This document shows positions 28,197-39,532 of a DNA stretch of 53,996 nucleotides, one piece after another. The DNA is taken from contig NZ_ABCS01000070.1 of the NCBI RefSeq assembly GCF_000170895.1, positions 1 through 53,996 on the forward strand, read 5' to 3'. The translations under genes and the position numbers were made by a program. How positions within the stretch are numbered: the first letter of the stretch is position 1; each line of letters opens with the position of its first letter. Below the pieces are notes generated by a model. That model did not search any database. It was not told the DNA's origin and worked only from the letters and a program-made list of their open reading frames with translations. The stretch is from Plesiocystis pacifica SIR-1 (GTDB lineage: Bacteria; Myxococcota_A; Polyangia; Nannocystales; Nannocystaceae).

Positions 28197-29300
28197 ATGA
28201 CCGCTCACGACCGCATCCAATCCCCCCTCCTCTCGATCTCGCGCCGCGCCGCCGCAGTGGCGTGCGGTGCCCTGGCGACGGCCATGATCCTTGCGCCGAG
28301 CTCCGCCCACGCGGGCGACCTGCTGTTCCGGGTGGGTCAGTACGACGACCTCGACGCCCAGGCGAGCGAAGCCTCCAACGAGTTCGCCCAGGGCGAGGGC
28401 CACAGCCCGAGCTCGCTCCTCGACCTCGGCGTGGTCTCGGCCGCCAGCCCCAAGAAGAAGGGCAGCCCCGCGGTCGCGGGCTACCTCTACGACGACCTCA
28501 ACTGCAGCTCGTGCACGGAGAGCCTCGAGCTCGACTTCGAGCTCGACCAGGCCTACGCCGCCGGTGACCTGCGCCTGAGCCTCGCCCGCTACGGCAGCGA
28601 GGCGAACGTCGTGTCCCTCGACGGCACGGAGCTCGCCCAGGTCCGGGTCAGCGAAAACAACGGCGCGAGGTTCAAGATCACCTTGCCGGCCATGAGCGCG
28701 GGCTCGCACACCGTGGCCATCGACTACGCCGGGGCTGGGGCGGACAACGGCAACCACCTCGATTACATCTTGCTCGAGGACGTCAGCGGCTCGGGCTCGG
28801 GCTCCGGCGGAGGCGGCAGCGAGCTGTGGCGCCTCGGGACCTTCGACGGTCAGTACTCGACGTCCGCGGCGGGCAGCGACGAGTTCGCGTGGACCGGCGC
28901 GTGGAGCGACGAGCGCATCTACGACGTGCGCGACGCGGACCACGACGCGAACAACCCCGACGCGCCGAAGGCCCTGTCGCGGGCGACCCAGGCCCTGGCT
29001 AACTCCGTCGCCCAGCTCAAGGTCGAGTTCGACCTCGAGCGAAGCTACGACCGCGGGGAGCTCCTGCTCAGCTACGCCCGCTACGGCGCCGAGATGGATC
29101 AGGTCAAGTTCAACGGCGTCGAGATCGGCCGCTTCCAGGGGCAGGAGACGGTGTGGATCCGCGCCGAGTTCCTGCTGCCGGCGGTGACCGTCGACCCCCA
29201 AGACCCGAGCTCGAAGGCGCAAGAGGTCGCCGTGCGGGTCGTGGGGGAGCGCGGCGACGGCTACCACTTCATCGACATGCTCAAGCTCAGCGAGCTGTAG
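28197..29300 (+). CDS. Secreted protein with two homologous beta-sandwich-like modules
   Basis: Seen: 367 residues. Signal peptide (SSAHAG, cleavage near 39). Module A (about 42-195) and module B (about 212-365) share the order FRVG/WRLG, then LELDFELDQAYAAGDLRLSLARYGSE in A and a close match in B, then a valine-rich ligand-type edge. A Gly/Ser linker joins them. This suggests internal duplication of a carbohydrate-binding or discoidin-like fold. SD (GGAG) lies about 8 nt before the ATG. The last 14 bp overlap the convergent sigma factor gene. Confidence 0.75.
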   Translation: MTAHDRIQSPLLSISRRAAAVACGALATAMILAPSSAHAGDLLFRVGQYDDLDAQASEASNEFAQGEGHSPSSLLDLGVVSAASPKKKGSPAVAGYLYDDLNCSSCTESLELDFELDQAYAAGDLRLSLARYGSEANVVSLDGTELAQVRVSENNGARFKITLPAMSAGSHTVAIDYAGAGADNGNHLDYILLEDVSGSGSGSGGGGSELWRLGTFDGQYSTSAAGSDEFAWTGAWSDERIYDVRDADHDANNPDAPKALSRATQALANSVAQLKVEFDLERSYDRGELLLSYARYGAEMDQVKFNGVEIGRFQGQETVWIRAEFLLPAVTVDPQDPSSKAQEVAVRVVGERGDGYHFIDMLKLSEL

Positions 29301-29943
29301 GCGACGGCAGGACCTGGGCGGCGATGTCGGCCGCCCAGGTCTCGAGGCCCTGGAGCGTCGAGGCGAGCTCTTCGCCCGTGCGCGTCAGGGCGTCGAGCTC
29401 GGCCTCGAGCAGGACCTTGGCCTTGCGGATGCGCCCGCGCACCGTGCCCTCGGGGATGGCAAAGACCCCGGCGATCTCCCGGGCGCGCAGCCCCTCCCAG
29501 TAGTAGAGCTCGAGGATGACCTGAGCGTCGATGGGCAGGCGCTGGAGTCCGGCGACGAGCAGCTTTTGCTCCCGGGCCTGGCGAAAGGCCGTGCTCACCC
29601 CGACGCCGAGATCGGCGACGGAGACCTCGCCCAGGCCCTCCTCGCGGGTGCGCTTGCGCTTGCGCTCCCAAGCCCACTGGCGCAGGACGTTGCGGGCGAT
29701 GGCCAGCAGCCAGGTCTTGACCGCGGCCTCGCCCCGGTAGCGCTCGAGGCCCTCGACAGCGCCGGTGAAGGTGCGCTGGATGAGGTCGTCGACCTCGCCG
29801 CCGTGGCCGACCTTGGTCACGAAGAACAGGTAGAGGCTGCGAAAGTGGCGCTCGAGGAGCTGCCCGCCGGCTTCGCGGCTGCCCTCGCGCCACGCCGCGA
29901 GCAGCTCGGCGTCGTCGCGCGGGATCAGCTGGTCGTCACGCAT
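29287..29943 (-). CDS. ECF-type RNA polymerase sigma factor
   Basis: Seen: 218 residues. Region 2 (about 35-100) has DDLIQRTFTGAVEGLERYRGEA and WLLAIARNVLRQW, which contact the -10 element. Region 4 (about 130-185) has LPIDAQVILELYYWEGLRAREIAGVFAIPEGTVRGRIRKAK, a helix-turn-helix for the -35. No anti-sigma gene is adjacent. It is divergent from a Ser/Thr kinase-TPR gene 79 bp away. Known: some ECF groups (ECF43 and relatives) are controlled by phosphorylation by a neighbouring Hanks kinase, so that kinase is the best candidate regulator. Confidence 0.93.
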   Translation of the reverse strand: MRDDQLIPRDDAELLAAWREGSREAGGQLLERHFRSLYLFFVTKVGHGGEVDDLIQRTFTGAVEGLERYRGEAAVKTWLLAIARNVLRQWAWERKRKRTREEGLGEVSVADLGVGVSTAFRQAREQKLLVAGLQRLPIDAQVILELYYWEGLRAREIAGVFAIPEGTVRGRIRKAKVLLEAELDALTRTGEELASTLQGLETWAADIAAQVLPSPTAR

Positions 29944-30022
29944 TGCGCTAGCATCGCAGAGTTATCCGAGGAACACCAAGGATCGCGCCGCCCCAGTCCG
30001 ACGCCCGCCCGAGAGCCCGCGC

Positions 30023-32905
<2,883 letters not shown>

Positions 32906-32924
32906 TCGAAGCCGGAGGCTCATC

Positions 32925-32939
32925 GACAGTGAGGCTGTC
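32925..32939 (+). promoter_or_regulatory. Small hairpin GACAG-TGAGG-CTGTC abutting a start codon
   Basis: A perfect 5-bp-arm repeat whose 3' arm ends directly before the ATG at 32940. An SD-like GGAGG lies at 32914-32918, so the hairpin sits between ribosome site and start and may tune initiation. Confidence 0.35.
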
Positions 32940-34268
32940 ATGAACATGCGAACGATCAACCTCCCACTCTCCTTGTTCACGCTCGCGCTCGGCCTCGGAG
33001 GCTGCGCCCTCGACGAGTCGGAAGGGCCCGTCAGCTGCGCGTCGGGCTTTGGCGCCCGGGAGTGCGCGTCGGCGGTCGTCGACCTGACTGCCCGAGCGCA
33101 CCTGGGGACCATCTCGAAGGACATGCAGGGGAACTACGTGTTCACCCCCAATCCGGGCGTGGATCCGCGCTACGGCGCCGTGTTCGTGACCAACGGGACG
33201 GAGGAGGACCTGGGGATCAGGCTGGAGCTGACGCGCTACGACCTGAGTGACGACACCATCGGCCACACCGACCGAAAGGGGCAGCCCTGCGAGGATTCGG
33301 GTGATCTGACGACCTGCGACCGGCGGTGGATCGACTTTGACGAGAACGACACCGAGGTTCGGGTGATCGTCCACGAGCTCGACTCAGAGGGGGATCCGAT
33401 GGGGGTTCCGGTGCTGGAGGAGGAGGTCTCGCTGTTCGGGACCTCCGAGGAGGAGGTCTCGCTGTTCGGGGACTCCGTGCCCGGAAACGTCGTCCAGCTC
33501 AACTGCTCTGGGGTGCGCCTGCTCGACGGCGACGATGACGGGCACTTTCGCCAGTACGTCTCCCTACTCTCCGTCGACGAACAAACCGGCAAGGGCGACA
33601 TCGTGGTCTCGAACATCTCGGATCCGAGCACGGGCGAGGGACCAACGATCTGTGGGTGGCTGGGGGCCCACAAACAGGCCGGCGAGAATTGTCCGAACTG
33701 GCGCGACACCGAGCAGTGGACCTGGAAGCAGGTGACCTGGAATTCTGACGAGCGCGAGCTGGAGAGCCTCCCCATGGGGAAGAGCATTCGCGTGAGCGTC
33801 GACCCGAGCAGGCACCATGGGATGCTCTTCTTGCCGACCTACGATGGGAGCTGCCCCGATCTGGACGACGAGCGCCTCGACCTCAGCCCCTCGGGGCGGA
33901 TGTTCCTGCGCATCGCGGACACCACCAGCAACCGCGTGACCTTCAACGACCTCGTCAGCTGCGACGTCGCCCACGTCCCGGTGGCGGTGCCGTTCACGGC
34001 GACGGGGCTGGTGGAGGAGGAGGGGGCAGACGCGAAGTTCGAGTTCGTCAATTGCGGTCCCCACGATGTCAGCGTGTGCAACTCGAGCTTCGACGGCGCG
34101 TGCGACCCGACCGACCCCACGGCCTCGGGATTCTTCACGATCGCGGCCAACGGCGAGGAGATTGTGGAGCGGTTCTACGGCGTCAACACCATCCGTGACC
34201 TGAGCTGGGTCGACAGCGACGACCCCACCGTGATCCTGCGCAAGCGGACCAAGAGCGGGGGCAACTGA
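32940..34268 (+). CDS. Lipoprotein of unknown function
   Basis: Seen: 442 residues. Lipobox Cys22 (LGLGGC). A beta-rich body with about 13 Cys spread along it, and an internal exact DNA duplication (33417-33440 and 33447-33470, period 30 bp) that repeats EEEVSLFG. No family or catalytic motif was recognised. It starts 35 bp after the kinase-TPR gene on the same strand and may share its transcript, which would place it with the kinase and sigma factor as a possible envelope component. Confidence 0.7.
   Translation: MNMRTINLPLSLFTLALGLGGCALDESEGPVSCASGFGARECASAVVDLTARAHLGTISKDMQGNYVFTPNPGVDPRYGAVFVTNGTEEDLGIRLELTRYDLSDDTIGHTDRKGQPCEDSGDLTTCDRRWIDFDENDTEVRVIVHELDSEGDPMGVPVLEEEVSLFGTSEEEVSLFGDSVPGNVVQLNCSGVRLLDGDDDGHFRQYVSLLSVDEQTGKGDIVVSNISDPSTGEGPTICGWLGAHKQAGENCPNWRDTEQWTWKQVTWNSDERELESLPMGKSIRVSVDPSRHHGMLFLPTYDGSCPDLDDERLDLSPSGRMFLRIADTTSNRVTFNDLVSCDVAHVPVAVPFTATGLVEEEGADAKFEFVNCGPHDVSVCNSSFDGACDPTDPTASGFFTIAANGEEIVERFYGVNTIRDLSWVDSDDPTVILRKRTKSGGN
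33417..33470 (+). repeat. Exact 24-bp direct duplication, period 30 bp
   Basis: Two identical 24-bp copies within the lipoprotein gene are separated by 6 bp. The repeat is in frame and duplicates EEEVSLFG, so it is a recent local duplication. Confidence 0.9.
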
Positions 34269-34273
34269 GCTGT

Positions 34274-34279
34274 TACCGT
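34274..34279 (+). promoter_or_regulatory. Putative weak -10 hexamer TACCGT, leaderless GTG gene
   Basis: TACCGT ends 6 nt before the GTG at 34286. The gap to the previous gene is only 17 bp, so read-through is also possible. Confidence 0.25.
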
Positions 34280-34285
34280 GCGGGC

Positions 34286-34843
34286 GTGGCAGACTCCAAG
34301 GGAGCGCGGCGGGTCGCCCAGGTGGCCTTGGGCACGATGTTGCTCTTCGGTGTCGCCGCCACCGCAGGCGCGTGGGCTATCTGGGCCGACCTGCCGCCGC
34401 CGTTGAGCCCCGAGCAGTCCCTGCTCTCGTCCCCCTGGCCCGCGGCCCCGTGGGTGCGCATCTACGTGGCGGGCGTCCCGTACACCACCGAGCTCGCTAC
34501 CCACCCGCGGATCGTGGCCCAGGCCGACGAGCACGCCGGCGTCCACACCTACGAGGTCTGGCAGTCGGTCCGGGGCCCCCACGCGCACTTGTTCATCGAT
34601 CAGCTCCACGCCGAGGCGCATGTCGGCGGAGGCCCGACGCGGCTGTGGGTCGAGTTCCGCGGCGAGGAGGCCGAGCGCATCCTCGAGGTGCTGGAGACCA
34701 TCGAGGACTACCCCTGCAAGGACCGCTATCGCCTGTGGCCGGGGCCCAACAGCAACGGCTTCGCGCAGTGGGTGCTCGACGAGGCAGACATCGAGCACCG
34801 CCTACCGCGGAGCTCATTCGGCGCGGGTTTTGGCTGCCGCTGA
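34286..34843 (+). CDS. DUF3750-like membrane-anchored protein
   Basis: Seen: 185 residues. One N-terminal membrane segment (about 13-33), then a small domain with HTYEVWQ near 90 and the motif YRLWPGPNSNGFAQWVL (about 148-164), which matches the conserved core of DUF3750. Known: that family has no established function. The motif resembles NlpC/P60-like or permuted papain-fold proteins only vaguely. The GTG start is in-frame and gives the membrane anchor. Its last 30 bp overlap the end of the convergent exporter gene. Confidence 0.75.
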   Translation: MADSKGARRVAQVALGTMLLFGVAATAGAWAIWADLPPPLSPEQSLLSSPWPAAPWVRIYVAGVPYTTELATHPRIVAQADEHAGVHTYEVWQSVRGPHAHLFIDQLHAEAHVGGGPTRLWVEFRGEEAERILEVLETIEDYPCKDRYRLWPGPNSNGFAQWVLDEADIEHRLPRSSFGAGFGCR

Positions 34844-37495
34844 GGGCTTGCGGCCCAGGGGGTAGAGCGCCAGGAAGGCCACGCCCACGCACACGATGAT
34901 CGCGACCACGCCGACCTCGCCAATGCTGCGCAGCCCGGCGTGCTCGGCCGCGAGCAGCCCGGAGAAGCCGGCCACAGTGGTCAGCGCGGCGATCAGCGAG
35001 GCCTTGCCCGTGGCCGCCAGGGTGCTGCGCTCGCGGGCGTGCCACAGGTGGATGCTCGCGTCGATGCCCAGGCCGACGACGGCGGGCATGACCACGAGGT
35101 TGAAGAAGTTCAGCCGCAGCGGCCACAGGCCCATGACCGCGATGACCAGGACCAGGCCCAGGCCCAGGGTCGCAAAGCAGGCGACCGTCGACTTGAGGTC
35201 GCGCAGGTCGAAGGCGATGAACAGCAAGATGACCAGGAGCGCGATGACGGGCAAGCGCTGGGCGTCGTCCTCGACGAGGACCATCAGGTCGGCGAACACC
35301 AGCCGACTGTCGGCGGGCTGGGCCGTGGTGCCCTCGACGATGTCGTCGACCCGGCCGCGCACGGCGATGAGCTCGTCGATGTGGTAGCCGGCGATGTTGA
35401 GGCAGGCGTGGGCGATGCGATCGGCCCGGCCGTCCTGCTCGCGGAAGGGCTCGACGGCCCAGCTGGGCAGCTCGTCCTGGCGCAGGGGGTCGGACTTGGC
35501 CAGGCGCTCGAGGGCCTCGAGGTGGGTGGTGTGGCGCTGGGCCTCCTCGTCGAGGTCGGGGAGCTCGGCGAGGAAGTCGTTGGTCCGCGAGCCCACCTCG
35601 GCGATGACCTTGGCCTTGGCGGCCTGCTCGATGGGCATGAGCGTGCGCAGGCTGTAGACGTCGCGGACCCAGGGCTCGCGGCTCTGGCCGGTGTCGATGG
35701 CCCCGGGCAGGAGCTCGTGGCGCTCGTCGAGCATGCGGTCGACGACGGTGTCGAGGTCCTCGGGGGTGTCGGCGACGAAGGCGAGGGTCTTGGAGCAGCG
35801 CCCGCCGGTGGACCCGTAGGCGATGGACGCCTTTTGCTTTTGGGCCTGGGACTTGAGCGCGCGGGTGTCCTTCTCCATGCGCAGCTGGGGCGCGCCGATG
35901 ACGGCCACGACGGCGCAGGCGGCCAAGAGCACGGCGCGCCCGCGGACCAGCCAGCGGCGGCGGCGCTCGAGCTTGGCGCTCGGCTCGGCCTTGGCCGCCG
36001 CCTCGGCCCTGGCCAGGGAGCGGGCGCGCAGGGGGCCGGCGAGGGTGTCGACGGCGGGCACGAGGATCAGCGCGGCGACGAAGCAGATGGCCACGCCGAC
36101 CGCCGAGATCAGCCCGAACTCCCGGAAGGCCTTGAACTCGGCCAGGGCCAGCACGGCGAGGCTGCCCGAGGTCGTGGCCATGGTCGAGGCCAGGGGGCGC
36201 AGGTGCTCGGCGATGACCGACTCCCAGTCGGCCTCCTTGCCCTGGCGCTGGCGCAGGGCGAACAGGTGCACCGAAAAGTCCACGCCCATGCCGAACAGCA
36301 CGGCGAACAGGAACACGGTCAGGGCGTTGAGCTCCCCGAAGGCCAGCTTGGCGACGGCCAGGGTCAGGCCCATGGCGACGGCCATGGGCACGCCGACCAG
36401 GGAGATGGCCCGGAAGCTGCGAAAGCCCAGGAGCAGGACCGCGAGCACGGACAGGGCGGAGATCCACGTGGCCCGCCTGGCGTCGCGCAAGATGGTGTCG
36501 ACCTCGCCGGACACGTTGTAGGCCGCGACGACCTCGGCGCGGGTCTGGGCGCTGACGCCCTCGGCGACGAGCTCGGCGGCGCGGGCCTGGACCCGGCCGA
36601 CGACGTCCTGGGCGAAGCGCACGTCGGTGGCCGGCTTGGACAAGCTGGCCTGGATGGTGCGCACGGTGCCGTCGTCGTTGGAGTAGCTGCGCCCGACCTC
36701 CTCCTCCCACTCGATCTCGCCCTGCTCGTTCTCCTTGGGCCAGATGACGTCGACCTCGGCGGCCTCGAGCCCGCTCTGGTCGATGAGGGTCTGGCGCTGC
36801 TCGTCGAGGAAGCGCTCGAGGTCGAAGGGCTCGACATCGGCGGCCCCAGCCACGCCCTCGGGGGAGGGGCCGGGCTTGGGCGGGTCTTCGCCGGCCTCGC
36901 CCTCGTCGCCGCCGGTGTCGTCCCACTCGAGCTCCTGGTCCCAGCCCGGGTCGTCCCACCCGCCAGTGACGCTCACGGCGTTGACGTCGATGTCTCCGCC
37001 ATCGTCGCCGCCGAGGCCCAAAGACATGCTCCGGGCCACGGCCTGCTTGCGCTCGGCGTCGAGCTCGTCGCGCAGCTCCTCGAGCTGGTCGAGCTCCAAA
37101 AAGTAGAGCGAGTGGTTGCGCAGCGAGGTGTAGTCGCGGACGACGGTCAGCTCTTCGGTCTCGGGCCAGGCCTCGATGGTCTCGGCCAGGCCGGTGACCA
37201 TGCGCTCGGCGTCCTCGGCCGTGGGCGCCTCGATCGCGACGATGAAGCGCTCGGCGCTGCCCTTGCGCGCCTCGAGGGTGTCGAGGGCGGCGACGCTCGG
37301 GGCGGTCTTGGGCAAGAGCGCGCGCAGGTCCGTGTTGACGGCGACGCTCGAGCCGTACCAAAAGGCGAGGGCGGCGATGAGCACCGCGACGAGCACCGTC
37401 ACGGCCGCGCGCTGACGGGTCGCGCTCGCGGCCGCCACCATCGCGGCGACGCGACGCGTGAGCCCGCCGGGGCTGCGCTCGGGCACCTCGCTCAT
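34814..37495 (-). CDS. MMPL/RND-superfamily exporter
   Basis: Seen: 893 residues. TM1 (about 30-50), a large periplasmic loop, a block of five helices (about 390-540), then a second copy of the same plan starting near 585 and ending with five helices (about 740-880). The first loop has an unusual acidic, Trp-containing Gly/Asp/Pro insert (about 155-215). Known: MMPL/HpnN-type RND proteins move lipids, hopanoids or lipoproteins in the inner membrane, driven by the proton gradient. No adaptor or outer-membrane channel is adjacent. The ATG at 37495 is chosen because TM1 follows it; a TAGGCT hexamer lies 8 nt upstream. The J-domain gene lies 113 bp upstream on the same strand. Confidence 0.9.
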   Translation of the reverse strand: MSEVPERSPGGLTRRVAAMVAAASATRQRAAVTVLVAVLIAALAFWYGSSVAVNTDLRALLPKTAPSVAALDTLEARKGSAERFIVAIEAPTAEDAERMVTGLAETIEAWPETEELTVVRDYTSLRNHSLYFLELDQLEELRDELDAERKQAVARSMSLGLGGDDGGDIDVNAVSVTGGWDDPGWDQELEWDDTGGDEGEAGEDPPKPGPSPEGVAGAADVEPFDLERFLDEQRQTLIDQSGLEAAEVDVIWPKENEQGEIEWEEEVGRSYSNDDGTVRTIQASLSKPATDVRFAQDVVGRVQARAAELVAEGVSAQTRAEVVAAYNVSGEVDTILRDARRATWISALSVLAVLLLGFRSFRAISLVGVPMAVAMGLTLAVAKLAFGELNALTVFLFAVLFGMGVDFSVHLFALRQRQGKEADWESVIAEHLRPLASTMATTSGSLAVLALAEFKAFREFGLISAVGVAICFVAALILVPAVDTLAGPLRARSLARAEAAAKAEPSAKLERRRRWLVRGRAVLLAACAVVAVIGAPQLRMEKDTRALKSQAQKQKASIAYGSTGGRCSKTLAFVADTPEDLDTVVDRMLDERHELLPGAIDTGQSREPWVRDVYSLRTLMPIEQAAKAKVIAEVGSRTNDFLAELPDLDEEAQRHTTHLEALERLAKSDPLRQDELPSWAVEPFREQDGRADRIAHACLNIAGYHIDELIAVRGRVDDIVEGTTAQPADSRLVFADLMVLVEDDAQRLPVIALLVILLFIAFDLRDLKSTVACFATLGLGLVLVIAVMGLWPLRLNFFNLVVMPAVVGLGIDASIHLWHARERSTLAATGKASLIAALTTVAGFSGLLAAEHAGLRSIGEVGVVAIIVCVGVAFLALYPLGRKPSAAAKTRAE

Positions 37496-37503
37496 GGCCG
37501 CGG

Positions 37504-37509
37504 AGCCTA
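37504..37509 (-). promoter_or_regulatory. Putative -10 hexamer TAGGCT of the exporter gene
   Basis: TAGGCT ends 8 nt before the ATG at 37495. Confidence 0.3.
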
Positions 37510-37608
37510 ACAGCCGACCCTGGGAAGCACCCAATGGCTGAGGTCGAAAAGTGCGGGGCCCCTGGTGCGCTCTGGCACGGGCTCCCAAGCTGCAGGAGTT
37601 CGCTGGAG

Positions 37609-38061
37609 TCAGCGAAAGGCGCTGCCGCGACGGCGCGGGCGTCCGCGTCGACTCGCCCGATCTGCGACCTTCTTGGCGGCGAAGGCCAGGCCGCCGACGA
37701 CCACCGCCACCCCGGCGCCGACGAGGATCTTGCCGATGGAGACGTCGCGGAGGTCGATCTGAACGGGCTGGTTGGCGTCTGGGGCCTTGCCGCCCTCCCA
37801 CCGCGGGGGCGCGGCGCCGAAGGCCGAGGCGGCATGCCACGCGGAGCGCTCCTGGTCGTAGCGGCGGCGCTTGGAGTCGTCGAGGAGCACGTCCTTTGCC
37901 CGACTCAGCAGGATCATGCGTTCTCCGGCGTCGTCCTGCTCCGGGTTTTGGTCGGCGTGATCACGGAGCATGCAGGTCCTGTAGGCCGCCTTGATCTCGC
38001 GGGTGCTGGCTTGGGGCTGGACCTCGAGGAGTTCGTAGTAGTCGACGAAGACCGCAGGCAC
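37609..38061 (-). CDS. Membrane-anchored J-domain protein with HAD instead of HPD
   Basis: Seen: 150 residues from the GTG at 38061. J-domain about 6-70 (DYYELLEVQPQAS, IKAAYR, ILLSRAKDVLLDD, RRRYD), followed by a Pro/Ala linker, one membrane segment (about 115-135) and a basic tail. The DnaK-contacting loop, normally His-Pro-Asp, reads His-Ala-Asp (RDHADQNP). Known: HPD is needed for Hsp70 stimulation in classic J-proteins, and changed forms are often J-like proteins with other roles. Start: the GTG has AAGGTGG just upstream; a longer version from an ATG at 38175 adds 38 residues with no J-domain content. Confidence 0.8.
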   Translation of the reverse strand: MPAVFVDYYELLEVQPQASTREIKAAYRTCMLRDHADQNPEQDDAGERMILLSRAKDVLLDDSKRRRYDQERSAWHAASAFGAAPPRWEGGKAPDANQPVQIDLRDVSIGKILVGAGVAVVVGGLAFAAKKVADRASRRGRPRRRGSAFR

Positions 38062-38271
38062 GGGTCCACCTTGGCATGGGCGCTGCGCCTTGGCGAGGGC
38101 GGCCGAGGAGGGGAGCCGGGCGGGCACTGCGCTGGCTCGCGCGCCATCGAGCGCGCAGAGGTCGAGAGCGCGCATCTAGCGGGATTTTTTGAGGAATGAG
38201 GCGTGATCCCCACCTCCCGGTCGTTGAGCGCGAAGCCCGTGGCCCGTGATGGTGGGTGCCGAGGATCCACC

Positions 38272-39474
38272 GTGAATCGCACTGCCTTTTTCGCTTTCCC
38301 CCTCCTGTCTCTCGCAGCCTGCGCGCTGCTCTTGCCCGTGATGGCGTGCGGTGACGACTCGCCCGGAGACGCCGGCGACGAGGTCGGCGCGACGGACACG
38401 AGCGACGGGGGCAACGACGAGGTCGACACCAGCACCGACGGCGAGTCGAGCTCCGACGGCTCCACGGAGACGGAGTCCACCACGGACACGAGCGAGGAGA
38501 CGACGGAGACCACGACGGAGGAGAGCACCGACGAGACCGCCACCGAGGACACGACCGACGAGAGCACCGACGAGAGCACCGACGAGACCACGGGCGACAC
38601 GACCGGCGACACGACCGACGGCGGCGCCGAGTGTGGCGACGGCGTGGTCGAGGGCGACGAGGTCTGCGACGACGGCGTCAACGACGGCAGCTACGGCGGC
38701 TGCGAGCCGGACTGCTCGGCGCTCGCGGCTTACTGCGGCGACGCCATGGTCAACGGCCCCGAGCAGTGCGACGACCAAAACGACGACAGCAGCGACGGCT
38801 GCCTGGCGGACTGCCTCGTGCCCCAGAGCTGCCTCGAGATCCTCGACTTCGACGACACCGCGGCCACGGGCACCTATCTAATCGGCCCCAACGACCCGGA
38901 CTCGACCTTCGCCGTCGAGTGCGACATGGACACGGACGGCGGCGGGTGGACGGGCTTCGCCGTCGAGAACACCTGCAACGGCGACCTCGACTCGCAGCTC
39001 ACGGCCGTCGAGGCCGCGCCCACCGAGGGCGTCGACGTCAACTGCCGCCCCTTCACCACGGACGGCGGCGGCAACCACACCTATACCTGGGACATCACCT
39101 TCGCCCCGGGCTTCGACGAGTTCTACCTGGCCGACTTCGTGTCCCGGGCCGCGGGCGGGAACGGGGGCACCACCGAGGTCTACCCGGGGACCTACACCCA
39201 GTCCGACTGGAGCATCGCGCACAGCAACTGCGCCGGGGCGTGCGTGGGCGACGTGGGCTTTGGCTCCGCGGACGACCCGGGTCCGTCTGCGACCTTGGGC
39301 GAGACCATGATCTCCAACCTCAGCTGCGAGTCCTGCGACTTCCCCTACATGGACAACGGGACGCCGTATATGGTCGGCGCGACGAGCTCGACCTTCCGCG
39401 TGGGCTGGGGGGAGTCCGGGGGCCAGGAAGAGGGCTGGTACCCGTGGTGGAGCGGGTCGGTCTACCTGCGCTGA
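38272..39474 (+). CDS. Lipoprotein with myxobacterial Cys-rich repeats and fibrinogen-like domain
   Basis: Seen: 400 residues. Signal peptide with lipobox Cys26 (PVMAC), about 95 residues of Thr/Ser/Glu/Asp low complexity, two DUF4215-type repeats (CGDGVVEGDEVCDDG and CGDAMVNGPEQCDDQN followed by DGC and DC), then a fibrinogen-like domain (SCLEIL, then CDMDTDGGGWTGF as hallmark) to the C-terminus. Known: fibrinogen-like domains bind sugars or proteins and are common in animal lectins; the combination with DUF4215 repeats is a myxobacterial surface-protein style. The GTG at 38272 is preferred because it directly precedes the signal peptide. Probably displayed on the outer membrane. Confidence 0.85.
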   Translation: MNRTAFFAFPLLSLAACALLLPVMACGDDSPGDAGDEVGATDTSDGGNDEVDTSTDGESSSDGSTETESTTDTSEETTETTTEESTDETATEDTTDESTDESTDETTGDTTGDTTDGGAECGDGVVEGDEVCDDGVNDGSYGGCEPDCSALAAYCGDAMVNGPEQCDDQNDDSSDGCLADCLVPQSCLEILDFDDTAATGTYLIGPNDPDSTFAVECDMDTDGGGWTGFAVENTCNGDLDSQLTAVEAAPTEGVDVNCRPFTTDGGGNHTYTWDITFAPGFDEFYLADFVSRAAGGNGGTTEVYPGTYTQSDWSIAHSNCAGACVGDVGFGSADDPGPSATLGETMISNLSCESCDFPYMDNGTPYMVGATSSTFRVGWGESGGQEEGWYPWWSGSVYLR

Positions 39475-39532
39475 TTCTCGCAGAGAGAAGGTGGTGTAAA
39501 CGCCGCACTGGCGTCTGAGCCCGGCTCCGGTC

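Noticed and set aside
34593..37835. Long minus frame overlapping the exporter in another register
   Set aside because: The exporter frame (34814-37495) has membrane segments and MMPL layout; this one is Arg/Pro/Gly shadow.
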